A DNA stretch of 64,000 nt from Dyadobacter soli (lineage in GTDB: Bacteria > Bacteroidota > Bacteroidia > Cytophagales > Spirosomataceae): the NCBI RefSeq assembly GCF_900101885.1, contig NZ_FNAN01000007.1:124001-188000 (forward strand), read 5' to 3'. Below are positions 1 to 8,089 of the stretch, piece after piece (positions within the stretch are counted from its first letter, which is position 1; each line of letters starts with the position of its first letter). The notes beneath the pieces are model-generated. The model searched no databases, was not told the DNA's origin, and worked only from the letters and a program-made list of their open reading frames with translations. Both the position numbers and the translations under genes were made by a program.

Positions 1-1204
1 GGTGCGCGATGAGACCCTTCGAAATCTATGGAACAAGGTCTACGGTCGCGAATATGTTGATGAGGCGAGCGAAGATAAAAAGGAAACCTGGCTACTGAAA
101 GCCCAAAAGATCATTTCCAAGATTGAGCACCGATTTTCATTCGAAGAGTTTCAAGCATTGTTGTTCTCTGAGCAGCAAACCGAAGTGGTATTCGCAAATG
201 ACCTCATCATAGCCCTCCGTAACGAATTCAACACGCTCACAAGCGAAGACAACTTCACCAGAGCCACGATCTACAGATCCGCGGCAAACAGCGTTGAAAG
301 GTTTGTCACGGAAACCGGGATAAGCAATAAAACCCAACCGAAAGTGCCTTTTGGCATTGTAACAAGGGATTTTCTAAAAAAATACGAGAAGTACCTGGTG
401 ACCAACGGAGGATTTCATGCTAAATCGAAAGCACGTCGCCCGGTTGGCCCGACAACGGTTGTTTTCTACATGAATGCCATTAAGAAAATGGTCAACGAGG
501 CCATCAAGGCCAAGATTATCGACCGGGATGACTACCCATTTGGCAACGGCGGCTATCGGCCCCCGCGAGGAAACAATACAAAAAAAGCACTCCCCACCGA
601 AACACTCACTGCGCTGATGGCTTATAGCGGGAAGTTTCCAAGGCGAAACTACGCGCTGGACATCTGGAAATTCTCATACTTTTGCGGTGGAATGAACATG
701 GCCGACCTAGCACGGTTGAGATGGAGAAATGTAGATTTGACCCAGCGGCAAATTTCGTTTGTACGCAGGAAGACGCGGACTAGCAAGGCGAATGCAGGCG
801 CAGGGATAACTCTTTCCATATTGCCGGAAGCAACTGCCATTATCAATAAATGGGCTTTGCCCAGCAACGACCAGAACGATTTCGTTTTTCCCGAGCTGAA
901 TCAGCAGATGGATGAAAAGCAGATTCACTTGGCGATTTATAATCTGACCATGCGTGTGAACCGTATGCTCGTCCTCATTCTTAAAGAGCTTGGGATTCAG
1001 GCCAAAATACGGACCTACGAGGCGCGGCACAGTTATGCCACTACCCTAGCCCGGGCGCAGGTACCACTGGCGTTCATTTCGCAGGGCCTGGGACATTCAA
1101 GTTTGAAAACCACTGAGCAATACCTCGGTTCGTTCGAATATGAACAGACGCAGAAGTATTTGAGCGCACTGATTCCTCAAAAACAAGAAAGCCAGGAGTC
1201 ATAG
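1..1204 (+). CDS. Tyrosine recombinase (phage-type integrase), 5'-truncated by window edge
   Basis: This is a site-specific tyrosine recombinase of the Bacteroidota phage/transposon type, which would integrate and excise the element. The open frame is already running at the window edge, and the usual N-terminal arm-binding region is mostly missing, so the GTG at position 2 is probably not the true start. A SAM-like core-binding domain covers about residues 55-180 of the visible part and the catalytic domain about 195-390. The visible catalytic residues are Arg in MADLARLRW (about 238), ARHSYAT (Arg/His about 342-343), LGHSS (His about 365) and Tyr in EQYLGS (about 374). It ends in a hairpin that overlaps its stop codon. 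No other complete integrase lies in the prophage, so this is probably the phage integrase. It could instead belong to an element lying to the left. Confidence 0.9.
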   Translation, partial: VRDETLRNLWNKVYGREYVDEASEDKKETWLLKAQKIISKIEHRFSFEEFQALLFSEQQTEVVFANDLIIALRNEFNTLTSEDNFTRATIYRSAANSVERFVTETGISNKTQPKVPFGIVTRDFLKKYEKYLVTNGGFHAKSKARRPVGPTTVVFYMNAIKKMVNEAIKAKIIDRDDYPFGNGGYRPPRGNNTKKALPTETLTALMAYSGKFPRRNYALDIWKFSYFCGGMNMADLARLRWRNVDLTQRQISFVRRKTRTSKANAGAGITLSILPEATAIINKWALPSNDQNDFVFPELNQQMDEKQIHLAIYNLTMRVNRMLVLILKELGIQAKIRTYEARHSYATTLARAQVPLAFISQGLGHSSLKTTEQYLGSFEYEQTQKYLSALIPQKQESQES

Positions 1205-1218
1205 AACCCTGGCTTTCT
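1186..1218 (+). terminator. Hairpin overlapping the integrase stop codon
   Basis: An 11-bp perfect stem, AGAAAGCCAGG paired with CCTGGCTTTCT, spans the TAG stop of the integrase. There is no good T-tract after it. It is a probable transcript end or mRNA-stabilising hairpin rather than a classical intrinsic terminator. Confidence 0.5.
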
Positions 1219-1320
1219 GCGTATAGCAGGTCATTTGCTACACGTATCCTACACATACCAGTGATGGAACTGGCGCGTGTACAAAGCTACAAAGTTTAAT
1301 TAATTTTGCACCAGCACACC

Positions 1321-1410
1321 GGCGCATTCGTCATGGATGGGTAGTCCCACGGAATAGGTAAGAGCCTCGGCCGGACCGAGGAGACAAGAGTTCGAATCTC
1401 TTATGCGTCG
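1321..1410 (+). tRNA. Degenerate tRNA-like sequence, possible attachment-site relic
   Basis: The sequence has a 7-bp acceptor pairing (GGCGCAT with ATGCGTC, one G-U pair), a perfect T arm (AAGAG, loop TTCGAAT, CTCTT) and a 5-bp anticodon stem (CCTCG/CGAGG). Several things argue against a working tRNA. The anticodon loop is GCCGGAC, which would read CGG but lacks U33. The segment between acceptor and anticodon stem is about 16 nt too long and forms no normal D arm. It lies about 115 bp after the integrase gene, where phage attachment sites are often found. I treat it as a tRNA-derived relic or an att-related tRNA fragment, not as a certified gene. Confidence 0.3.
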
Positions 1411-1733
1411 GGTGCTGTCCCTTTGCCTGCATTTCAGTTTTTGCCCATACGGTGAAGCTGAAATCCTGAGAAAAGTCGACTACGGGCCAGACAAATTCGG
1501 CTTTCCTTCTTGCCAGAAAGTGTACGCAGCTACCAAACTTGCCGGCGACAAACCTGCCTGCCTCAATCGCAGCCTGATGGCCACCGGGGCCGCAATCGTA
1601 TGCTACGGTTGATCCATCTGGTTCATCGAAAGAAATGTCAAGTACTGGTATCCATTAATTTAGTGGTAACATTTACCATTATTTCGAAAGAAAAATGGCC
1701 TCATTTGAGGCCATCGGTGAATCGAAATTATCA
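1411..1733. other. Non-coding stretch between tRNA-like sequence and ImmA/IrrE gene
   Basis: I see no convincing gene here. Short plus-strand frames exist, one of them running through the tRNA-like sequence to position 1612, but none has a recognisable domain or a supported start. The stretch may be a decayed gene remnant at the element boundary. It may also carry the transcription end of the leftward XRE-ImmA/IrrE gene. Confidence 0.4.
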
Positions 1734-2798
1734 TTACAGGACTATTCTCATATGGTTTATCGGCTTACCTAATATTAAATGATTTAAATCAGATTCTGAA
1801 ATTGCAATGGATTTGCATAGGTCTTCCAATGTATATCCCAAATGAGAAGTGTAGGTGTCGACGATCATCTTCAAAATCCTCGGCTCATCCAATGGTACTC
1901 GAAGATTTTCAGTCTTTCGCTCACCACTCCTGCTCAATTCAATCATAAAGTTTTTATACTTATTTGAATCAATAAATTTTAGCGTATGCGCCCTCTTCAA
2001 TATCGCAGCCTTAGACATCATCCACCGTAATTTAAGATCCCCCAGCATACTGAACTTGAAATTGATCAACTCCCGACGAATATCTAATTCTGGCATCAAA
2101 AATTCTGATGCAAATCGATTGGCTTCGTCCTCGGGGTCCCGGTCATCATCTGCTAGCGGGCCGTGCGGCATATGAGCAATGATATGAAAAAACTCATGGG
2201 CAATCGTAAATCGCTTCCTGTCATTTGGGAAACAACTGTTGATCACAATGATGTTCTGTCCTGACGAAGTCACGATCGTGGTTCCATCAAACTTTTCGGG
2301 AGCATCATTTAAAAAGAAAACTATAATTCCACTTTTCTCCATGAGACTCACCAACTTATCTATTGGGCCTCTCGGCACATTCAGGAAGGTTCTTACTTTT
2401 CTGGCAATATCCTCGGGGGAGTTATCTTCCCGTACTTTTATAGGCGGTAGTCTGAATTCTGGTATTTCAACAGAGGACAGAAGTTCTTCGATCCAAATCC
2501 TGGAAATATCGAAAGTTGCTTCCAGTTTTATCTGGTGCTTTCGAGGCATTGTTGATCGTTTTCGGTAGTAATATTCGGTCTGATTGTAAAACGACCGATT
2601 GTGAAAAAAGAATTCGATTGGGAAGTTTAAAGCGTTAGCGATGTTCGAAAGTGTATCTGGCGTTGGTTGCAGCAACCCTTTTTCCATTTTAGAGTAGTTG
2701 CCCTGAGTAAGGTTCGGAATTCGTTCAACCAGCTGTTCCTGAGTGAAGCTTCGCGCTTCACGCGCAACTGGAAGCAGTCTGAAATTGTAGTTGCTCAT
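1734..2798 (-). CDS. XRE helix-turn-helix / ImmA-IrrE metallopeptidase fusion
   Basis: This 354-aa protein combines an N-terminal XRE-type helix-turn-helix (about residues 7-62) with an ImmA/IrrE-type zinc metallopeptidase domain. The zinc motif HEFFH is at 201-205, and a downstream ExxAN motif (Glu223) supplies the third ligand, followed by FASEFLMP. Known family members cleave or antagonise repressors (ImmA of ICEBs1) or act in toxin-antitoxin and stress switches. It lies at the prophage end opposite the immunity region, so it is more likely cargo than the phage's own repressor antagonist. The gene is 53 bp downstream of a same-strand hypothetical gene and probably forms a two-gene unit with it. 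Its substrate cannot be read from the sequence. Confidence 0.85.
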   Translation of the reverse strand: MSNYNFRLLPVAREARSFTQEQLVERIPNLTQGNYSKMEKGLLQPTPDTLSNIANALNFPIEFFFHNRSFYNQTEYYYRKRSTMPRKHQIKLEATFDISRIWIEELLSSVEIPEFRLPPIKVREDNSPEDIARKVRTFLNVPRGPIDKLVSLMEKSGIIVFFLNDAPEKFDGTTIVTSSGQNIIVINSCFPNDRKRFTIAHEFFHIIAHMPHGPLADDDRDPEDEANRFASEFLMPELDIRRELINFKFSMLGDLKLRWMMSKAAILKRAHTLKFIDSNKYKNFMIELSRSGERKTENLRVPLDEPRILKMIVDTYTSHLGYTLEDLCKSIAISESDLNHLILGKPINHMRIVL

Positions 2799-2851
2799 AA
2801 GAAAGTGAGAGTGTAAAAAGGGAAGGAGGAAGGTTCCTCCCCGAAGATTAA

Positions 2852-3484
2852 TTACATAGCAGCACTGGACTCATCCGGTCTGGAACGCGGCCTGACGACA
2901 AGATCGTCTTCGTCGACCGGAGCGTTTTGAGCGTTTGAAACCGGTACCGTGTTGGAGCCTGGAATCGTATCGAGCCTGGAAACCCACGCGTGACTGCCCT
3001 GCACAAAATAAACAGCAAAAATCCCTGTAATTTCGTCCTTCGCTCGGTTTAATTGATAACCAATAAAAACTTCGGAAAGTCGAAATTCAGGAAATAAAGA
3101 AGTCTGGTTCAGAATTTGGTTTGAACTCATCGTTGGATTGTTCATTGGCCGCAAATCCCTATTCAACTTCTTAAAGTAAATGCGATATCCACCCTTTTCA
3201 AGATAGAACCTAGACCCTCTGGTACCCATTAAAGCGGGAAACGCATCAAAAAGCATACCTCGGATGTATTCGATAGTGCGATTCGCCTTTGACGTCGGAG
3301 TCTGATAGTGATTAGAATTCCTTGCCAAATCGCGCATTGCGGCATCGAAAGCGTTACGGAAAATTTCTGCGATGACCGGAATCTCCTCCGAAAAAATTTC
3401 CTCAAATTGCTCCTGAGGGGAGCGTTGGGCTTGCGAAAGTCCGGAATTCTCCGTACCTTCGTACTCTAAATTCAATTGTAGCAT
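2852..3484 (-). CDS. Hypothetical 210-aa partner of the XRE-ImmA/IrrE protein
   Basis: I do not recognise a named domain. I chose the ATG at 3484 because it gives a compact protein (MLQLNLEY...) after an AT-rich leader. The frame stays open upstream to 3604, but that part encodes an unlikely hydrophobic stretch and crosses a hairpin. The protein has an acidic helical N-terminal third, a conserved-looking middle (residues about 85-125, with GSRFYLEKGGYRIYFKKLN) and a Pro/Asp/Arg-rich tail. It precedes the XRE-ImmA/IrrE gene on the same strand by 53 bp. That layout is what one expects of a toxin-antitoxin or regulator-target pair carried as prophage cargo; this role is inference only. Confidence 0.7.
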   Translation of the reverse strand: MLQLNLEYEGTENSGLSQAQRSPQEQFEEIFSEEIPVIAEIFRNAFDAAMRDLARNSNHYQTPTSKANRTIEYIRGMLFDAFPALMGTRGSRFYLEKGGYRIYFKKLNRDLRPMNNPTMSSNQILNQTSLFPEFRLSEVFIGYQLNRAKDEITGIFAVYFVQGSHAWVSRLDTIPGSNTVPVSNAQNAPVDEDDLVVRPRSRPDESSAAM

Positions 3485-3525
3485 TTTTAATTTTTGTTTT
3501 AAAATAATCAGATATATTAGTTCAT

Positions 3526-3554
3526 AAACCGTTCGGCCTTCCTCCGAGCGGTTT
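3526..3554 (-). terminator. Hairpin in the leader of the ImmA/IrrE pair
   Basis: An 11-bp stem with one G-U pair (AAACCGTTCGG against CCGAGCGGTTT) lies about 45-70 bp upstream of the start at 3484. It sits between the lysis genes and this pair. It could end the late transcript or insulate the pair, which would then need its own promoter in the AT-rich leader. Confidence 0.45.
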
Positions 3555-3759
3555 ATTGTTTGCAAGGTACAAAAAAAAGTCGAGAATACATAATTTATAA
3601 CCAAAAGTTGTACATATTTTTTGATTATAAATTGTAAAATCTATCTTATCCAACTTGGTCGGCGGTTTCGTCAGGCTGTATTGTTGCTTTAACCCTTCGT
3701 AAATGCCTTTACTTTTTTCCTTTCCCAAGTTCTGATATCATCTGGATCGCCGATTCCCA

Positions 3760-4206
3760 TCAAGACGCTTCCCACTGAAAATGCATTCCGTCCTTTGAGG
3801 CGGCGGACCAGTCAGCACCGCAGATCCACCCAATATCCCGCCATACCTGCAAAAATTTTGCGGACCACGTTACCTTTCCTTTGAACGGATTGGTTGCCGC
3901 ATTCATGTCGACCGCAATACCCCATGCGTGCGCTGATATTCCGCTACTGCCGCGTTTCTTGCGAATATTAAAGCATCCATCCCACGTTTTGATTTCTACG
4001 TGTAAACCTAACGAAATCAACCTCCGCAGGGCTTTGTCGAGCGGAGCCTCCATAAGCTTGTTCAGGTATATTTTCGCGGGCATCGCCGGGATAGCCTCGC
4101 GGATATCGACCGGTACGATCCAAACCTTCATCCACTTGTTTTCGAAGCGGAGCCGTTCATTATATGGATCGCCGAATTTGGCGATTAGTTGAGCTTGTGT
4201 TTTCAC
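3760..4206 (-). CDS. M15-family peptidase, probable phage endolysin
   Basis: This is a zinc peptidase of the M15 (D-Ala-D-Ala carboxypeptidase / L-Ala-D-Glu endopeptidase) type, expected to cut peptidoglycan cross-bridges at lysis. The zinc ligands are visible as His93 and Asp100 in SAHAWGIAVD and His142 in DGMHFQW. The length of 148 aa is normal for single-domain phage endolysins. There is no signal peptide, so it would need the holin next door to reach the wall. It starts with GTG and overlaps the holin-like gene's stop by four bases (GTGA), which implies translational coupling. Confidence 0.88.
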   Translation of the reverse strand: MKTQAQLIAKFGDPYNERLRFENKWMKVWIVPVDIREAIPAMPAKIYLNKLMEAPLDKALRRLISLGLHVEIKTWDGCFNIRKKRGSSGISAHAWGIAVDMNAATNPFKGKVTWSAKFLQVWRDIGWICGADWSAASKDGMHFQWEAS

Positions 4207-4784
4207 GGCATCACCTCCCTTTCCTCATCTTGAAAAGTGAGCATATCTTTCATGTTGCCGGTTTCGCGGAACTTCCGGAAAGGCGCGCTGAACCATTTCG
4301 GAACCAGGTTAGGTATGATCTGCTCGATCAGGTCGCAGCACTTCACGAAGTAGTAGGCCACCATCACGGCATATCCTGCGAAAATGAAATACAGCGAAAC
4401 GCTCGGTATCGGTGATGCTTCCGGCTCTGCCTGCGTGACAACGCTAAAAACAACGCCTACGACCAGTGAAGCTACATAGCCGAGGAGAATCACGGCTACC
4501 ATGACGATAAACTGCTCAACGGTTTTTTTTAGGAAAATTTCAGCCTTCCATTCACCGGCCGCATAGTGTTTGACCAGTCCGAGGAATGTCATTAAAATGA
4601 AGCAAATGCCCACGGCAGCAACGAGCTTAACGGTAAGATCCTTTCGGTAAGTGAATACCTGGATCACCCCCACCGTCGAGGAGGAAAGCAACAAAAGGAT
4701 AGGGTTTGTGAATATCCCCTTAATGGTCATCCATGAAGTAGCGAGCACGCTGGAAACCACATCCATCTTTTCAAGTAATTTCAT
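4203..4784 (-). CDS. Holin-like multi-spanning membrane protein
   Basis: This 193-aa protein has about four hydrophobic segments (around residues 25-45, 53-72, 88-115 and 130-148) and a charged C-terminal tail. It sits directly before the endolysin with a four-base overlap and just after the spanin-like pair. Its size and topology resemble the phage holin family common in Bacteroidota prophages. Holins permeabilise the inner membrane to release or activate the endolysin. The holin role rests on context and topology, not on a diagnostic motif. Confidence 0.7.
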   Translation of the reverse strand: MKLLEKMDVVSSVLATSWMTIKGIFTNPILLLLSSSTVGVIQVFTYRKDLTVKLVAAVGICFILMTFLGLVKHYAAGEWKAEIFLKKTVEQFIVMVAVILLGYVASLVVGVVFSVVTQAEPEASPIPSVSLYFIFAGYAVMVAYYFVKCCDLIEQIIPNLVPKWFSAPFRKFRETGNMKDMLTFQDEEREVMP

Positions 4785-4791
4785 GTAAATG

Positions 4792-5184
4792 CTATTTACG
4801 GGCTCGTAGCCCTGTTAACAATCCTGTTCCGAAACCGGTACCAAATCCCCATTTGAACCCTCGCCAAAATCCACTTTCTTCGTTCGCCTTGCGGATCGCG
4901 GCTTCAAAACTTTGTTTCTGCACCGCAGCTTGCAGGTTTTGCAAACGCACGTTTGTTCGTAGCTCTTTAATTTCTTCGCTTTGGGAATCATAGGAGGTTT
5001 TCAATGGAATGAATGCCAGTTTCAATTTCTCGTATCGATACGCACTATCGAGGAGCGCGCTTTCGTAGGTTGTCCGCGCGGGCTGCCGAATCGATTCTTG
5101 CGCCCAGCTCGTTGCGCTCAGCCCGATCAGGATCGACGGAATCAGGAACAGCACTTTTGCGATACCCTTCAAGTTCGTTTTCAT
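4792..5184 (-). CDS. Exported coiled-coil protein, o-spanin-like
   Basis: This 130-aa protein has a signal peptide (hydrophobic core about 10-25, likely cleaved after TSWA-QE), a charged helical or coiled-coil middle (about 45-100) and a Gly/aromatic-rich C-terminal segment (GFWRGFKWGFGTGFGTG). Its first 140 bases lie inside the preceding gene in another frame, which is the arrangement of Rz/Rz1 spanin genes. No lipobox cysteine is visible, so it is not a canonical outer-membrane lipoprotein spanin. The Gly-rich tail might insert in a membrane instead. It lies 7 bp before the holin-like gene. Confidence 0.6.
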   Translation of the reverse strand: MKTNLKGIAKVLFLIPSILIGLSATSWAQESIRQPARTTYESALLDSAYRYEKLKLAFIPLKTSYDSQSEEIKELRTNVRLQNLQAAVQKQSFEAAIRKANEESGFWRGFKWGFGTGFGTGLLTGLRARK

Positions 5185-5377
5185 ATTCCGGATGATATTT
5201 GTTTACTGTATCGGCGAGTTGATCGGCGCGGCGCTGGCTTTCTCGTATAGAATCGACGAAGCTCGGTGCATCCGGATTTGGCGTCGGCTCCCGGAATCCT
5301 CGGCACCACAGGATGATTGATAATGCCAAAATAACTAGCAGCAAACCGGCGACGATTTTCCAATGCGCGTCTTTCAT
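5045..5377 (-). CDS. Membrane-anchored coiled-coil protein, i-spanin-like
   Basis: This 110-aa protein has one N-terminal transmembrane anchor (about residues 7-24) followed by a charged helical region, as in inner-membrane spanins of the Rz type. Its start overlaps the stop of the upstream secreted-hydrolase gene by four bases (ATGA), which supports the start. Its 3' part overlaps the next gene by 140 bases in a different frame. Spanins join inner and outer membranes in the last step of Gram-negative lysis. The assignment is from topology and gene order only. Confidence 0.6.
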   Translation of the reverse strand: MKDAHWKIVAGLLLVILALSIILWCRGFREPTPNPDAPSFVDSIRESQRRADQLADTVNKYHPEYENELEGYRKSAVPDSVDPDRAERNELGARIDSAARADNLRKRAPR

Positions 5378-7248
5378 TTGACAATGATTTTTACCTGCTT
5401 TTTGCCTCCGCCGCCTCTGGATGTATACATTCCCCTGTACTCCTGAACACCGTTGTAGTGAGTGATTGGAAACGTAAAATGGTCTCCCTGCGCAACGCCG
5501 ACCATGCCAGCATCGGACTCAATAAAATCTTTGCGAAGGTTCCATACGCCCTCCGCCAGCTGATTGATTTTTGGCTCGTAGAATGCCATCGCAAAGTGTA
5601 TGATCTCGCCGCCGCGCACAAAAAAAGATCGCCCCCAATCGTCCAGGATACGCCAGTTCAGATCAATGGTCGGAGAAGGGTCGCGATTTTGCAACCACGA
5701 AACATCGTCCGGATCAAACTCTATCGCGTATCTGGCACCCGGGAACGTACCAATGTTCAAATCAGTCGCCATCACTTTACTGACCTGTGTACCCGCGTCG
5801 CCTTCGCTGGAATAGATAATGTCCGGTTGATCCAAGGTGCCAGCGCTAAAAATGTCATTCAGCTTGTATAATCCGGTCCATGTCGCAGACGGAGCGCCAA
5901 CACCAGCATACATGCCCATGCTCCGTACTTTGCCTTTCCCACCCTCGCGAACACCCTGAACGAATGCCGCGTGAAAGTCTTTTAGCCCCTTTGTCCGGAA
6001 CTCGTACCACTTTTTGCCAACTTCCGAGCTGAACAGGTAAGAAATATATTCTTCGTTATTTTGCGCTGGATAAGGCACCGGCATTCCCCCAGAGTAATTA
6101 CGCCATGCATCCAGGTCGATTTGCCCGTAGCCAGTGAGAAGCAGCTGATTGTTTGCCCGACGCACAATGACTGTTTCATACTCCTCTCCCGGTGAAGTCG
6201 CGGTCGAAATGTAGTCAACATTCTCAGGGTATTTTGCCATGAACTCAGCAAGGTGCCGAACGGCATTTTTGAATTTCTGCCTACCAATGGCGCTGTTAAA
6301 GCTTGGCAAATAGGTTTTATCGGTAACCGGCGTTTCATCTTTGTCATGCCATACTAAATCCTGCACTGGTCCATAATTAGGATCTGGCAAATGCTCCAAC
6401 ATTTCAGAGCGGGCTAAATACTCGTCACCAATTACACGCCAGGGGATGATCGCAATGCATAACCTCAGCCCTCGCTGCTTACAGTAGTTGATAATGTCGA
6501 GAAGCTTATCGTCGCGGAACGTTCCTTCTTTGGGCTCGTAGTCGTGCCACTTCATATTCACGCGGATTCCATCGATTCCCTTGAACGATTTGCCGTTATA
6601 GCTCATGTTCAGGAAGGCCTCAATTCGCGGCAACCAATCTTTCGTAATTCCCGTAGGCGAATTCAAATCGAATCCATCCCCGGTCAAATTCATGATTATG
6701 CTGCGCTTGCCTTTGGTTACAGGAGGCGGGCCCGAGTTACCACCATCGCCGCCGGTCCCGTTATCGCCTGTTGGCTTTGGAACGGTGAAGGTTATACTCT
6801 TTGCTTCGCTTTTGCAGGTGTTGCCCTGCATTGTGAATTTGTATTCTCCCGGCGATAGTCCCGCGTAGGTAATGGGTTCCCGGTTGCCGGTTGGCTTTAC
6901 CGATCCCAAAGCTACCCGTTCAGTGCCTTTGTAAATCGAATAATCCCACCCGAAAACATCCTCGCCATCCCAAAGAACGGTCGCGCTGGTGGTTGTTATG
7001 CCGTAAACATCACTCGGTATCGGCCCGCGCTTACAATCGGCAAGCCCGTTCGGCGGATTCTGCGTGCCGCCGTCGCCGCCCTTCGCTTTAAATAAGCTGT
7101 CCGCATACGCTTTCAGCTCCGACTTTGCGGCCTTGATCTGACCGTTGACAAACGACTTATCCGCGATCGCCTCCGGAAGATCGATCTTGATTTGCGCGGA
7201 TACTGCCTGGCAACATGCCAGGAGTACCGCCAAAAGCAGCTTTTTCAT
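5374..7248 (-). CDS. Secreted fibronectin III + glycoside-hydrolase-like TIM-barrel protein
   Basis: This 624-aa protein has a clear signal peptide (cleavage near AVSA-Q, residue 18). A fibronectin type III-like module follows (about 75-155), then a Gly/Pro-rich linker (about 158-180) and a large domain with beta-galactosidase-like barrel features (about 182-600). NMKWHDYEPKEGTF at 231-244 and the following strand GLRLCIAIIPW resemble GH42/GH5-type barrels. Glu355/Glu356 and Glu482 are possible catalytic acids, but this is not proven. It sits between tail-fibre genes and the lysis cassette, four-base coupled to the i-spanin-like gene. It could be a surface polysaccharide depolymerase, a lysis helper or a lysogenic-conversion enzyme. 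Confidence 0.65.
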   Translation of the reverse strand: MKKLLLAVLLACCQAVSAQIKIDLPEAIADKSFVNGQIKAAKSELKAYADSLFKAKGGDGGTQNPPNGLADCKRGPIPSDVYGITTTSATVLWDGEDVFGWDYSIYKGTERVALGSVKPTGNREPITYAGLSPGEYKFTMQGNTCKSEAKSITFTVPKPTGDNGTGGDGGNSGPPPVTKGKRSIIMNLTGDGFDLNSPTGITKDWLPRIEAFLNMSYNGKSFKGIDGIRVNMKWHDYEPKEGTFRDDKLLDIINYCKQRGLRLCIAIIPWRVIGDEYLARSEMLEHLPDPNYGPVQDLVWHDKDETPVTDKTYLPSFNSAIGRQKFKNAVRHLAEFMAKYPENVDYISTATSPGEEYETVIVRRANNQLLLTGYGQIDLDAWRNYSGGMPVPYPAQNNEEYISYLFSSEVGKKWYEFRTKGLKDFHAAFVQGVREGGKGKVRSMGMYAGVGAPSATWTGLYKLNDIFSAGTLDQPDIIYSSEGDAGTQVSKVMATDLNIGTFPGARYAIEFDPDDVSWLQNRDPSPTIDLNWRILDDWGRSFFVRGGEIIHFAMAFYEPKINQLAEGVWNLRKDFIESDAGMVGVAQGDHFTFPITHYNGVQEYRGMYTSRGGGGKKQVKIIVK

Positions 7249-7286
7249 GAAATAGGTTTTTTAGTTGTTGATGAAATGAAGTAGTA

Positions 7287-7595
7287 CTATTGAAGCAGTG
7301 CGCCGAGCGCCTGTTTGAGCTGCTTTGCCTTCTCGTTCTCTGAATCGTAAGATTGCAAGGCCCTCTGAACAAGGATCGGAACCACTTCAAGTAAAAATCC
7401 TTTATCGTTCAGCGTTTTGTTCAGCTCCGTTTCGTCGTTGAAATTAAGACTTGCCGAGTCGTTGAAATTAAAGGCCTTCGGCTCACCGGTGCTGACCTCG
7501 CGGCCTGCGATTGAAAAGTTGATGCTCGCATAATCGAATTCGAACTGCGGAGCAGCAGGCGTTTCCGCCAGCGCTGAAATGCTTTTACTCGCCAT
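7287..7595 (-). CDS. Hypothetical phage protein, 102 aa
   Basis: I do not recognise a family. The protein is soluble, with a helical, charged C-terminus ending in KQLKQALGALLQ. It starts 11 bases inside the end of the upstream gene and therefore belongs to the same late transcript. Its place after the tail-fibre gene suggests a structural or fibre-assembly accessory role, which is inference. Confidence 0.65.
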   Translation of the reverse strand: MASKSISALAETPAAPQFEFDYASINFSIAGREVSTGEPKAFNFNDSASLNFNDETELNKTLNDKGFLLEVVPILVQRALQSYDSENEKAKQLKQALGALLQ

Positions 7596-8055
7596 TGCTT
7601 TGTCTGTTTTTAGTTGTTGGTAGTGAATTCAATAGTTTCTCCGCAGGTGTTTGTTCGACCTCGGCAGGAGCGATGACGAACCCAACGAGCCATTTGCGGG
7701 CGTGTTTTGGCAAGTCGGATGGAAGCGACTCCTCATCCACATACTCCGGATCGAATTCGATGCCGGACTCATGATTGAACAGCTCGTCAATTTTCGCCTC
7801 CATTGCCTCTTCCTGATCTTTTTTGAATCGGTAGTTGCCACGGTCATCACGAAGAATGCATCCGAATTTGTCCTCGGCAGCGTGCTTACGCTGGATTTTT
7901 ACCACCTTTTTGCCGTATTCCTCACGCTGATCATTAATCTGTTCAATGACAGAGTTGAGCGCGGCAACAAACTTGGTGTCCTCCTCTGATTCATCTTTAA
8001 GCAAGGCCTGTGCAACATCGACGAACCTGAAAGCATTTTTGTAGCTGGTTTCCAT
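7585..8055 (-). CDS. Hypothetical phage protein, 156 aa
   Basis: This is an acidic, predominantly helical protein of unknown function directly downstream of the repeat-rich fibre gene. Its start is preceded by a copy of the prophage's recurrent leader motif at 8068-8082. It may help fibre folding, or be one of the small proteins often linked to tail fibres. No catalytic motif is visible. Confidence 0.7.
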   Translation of the reverse strand: METSYKNAFRFVDVAQALLKDESEEDTKFVAALNSVIEQINDQREEYGKKVVKIQRKHAAEDKFGCILRDDRGNYRFKKDQEEAMEAKIDELFNHESGIEFDPEYVDEESLPSDLPKHARKWLVGFVIAPAEVEQTPAEKLLNSLPTTKNRQSNGE

Positions 8056-8089
8056 TTTGAATTGATTTAGTTTATTGATGAAAAATTGA

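Noticed and set aside
1403..1612. 69-aa plus-strand frame through the tRNA-like sequence
   Set aside because: Starts inside the tRNA-like sequence and has no recognisable domain; more likely chance or a decayed fragment.
3522..3728. 68-aa minus-strand frame between endolysin and the ImmA/IrrE pair
   Set aside because: It crosses a hairpin, ends in a low-complexity hydrophobic stretch and has no operon support.
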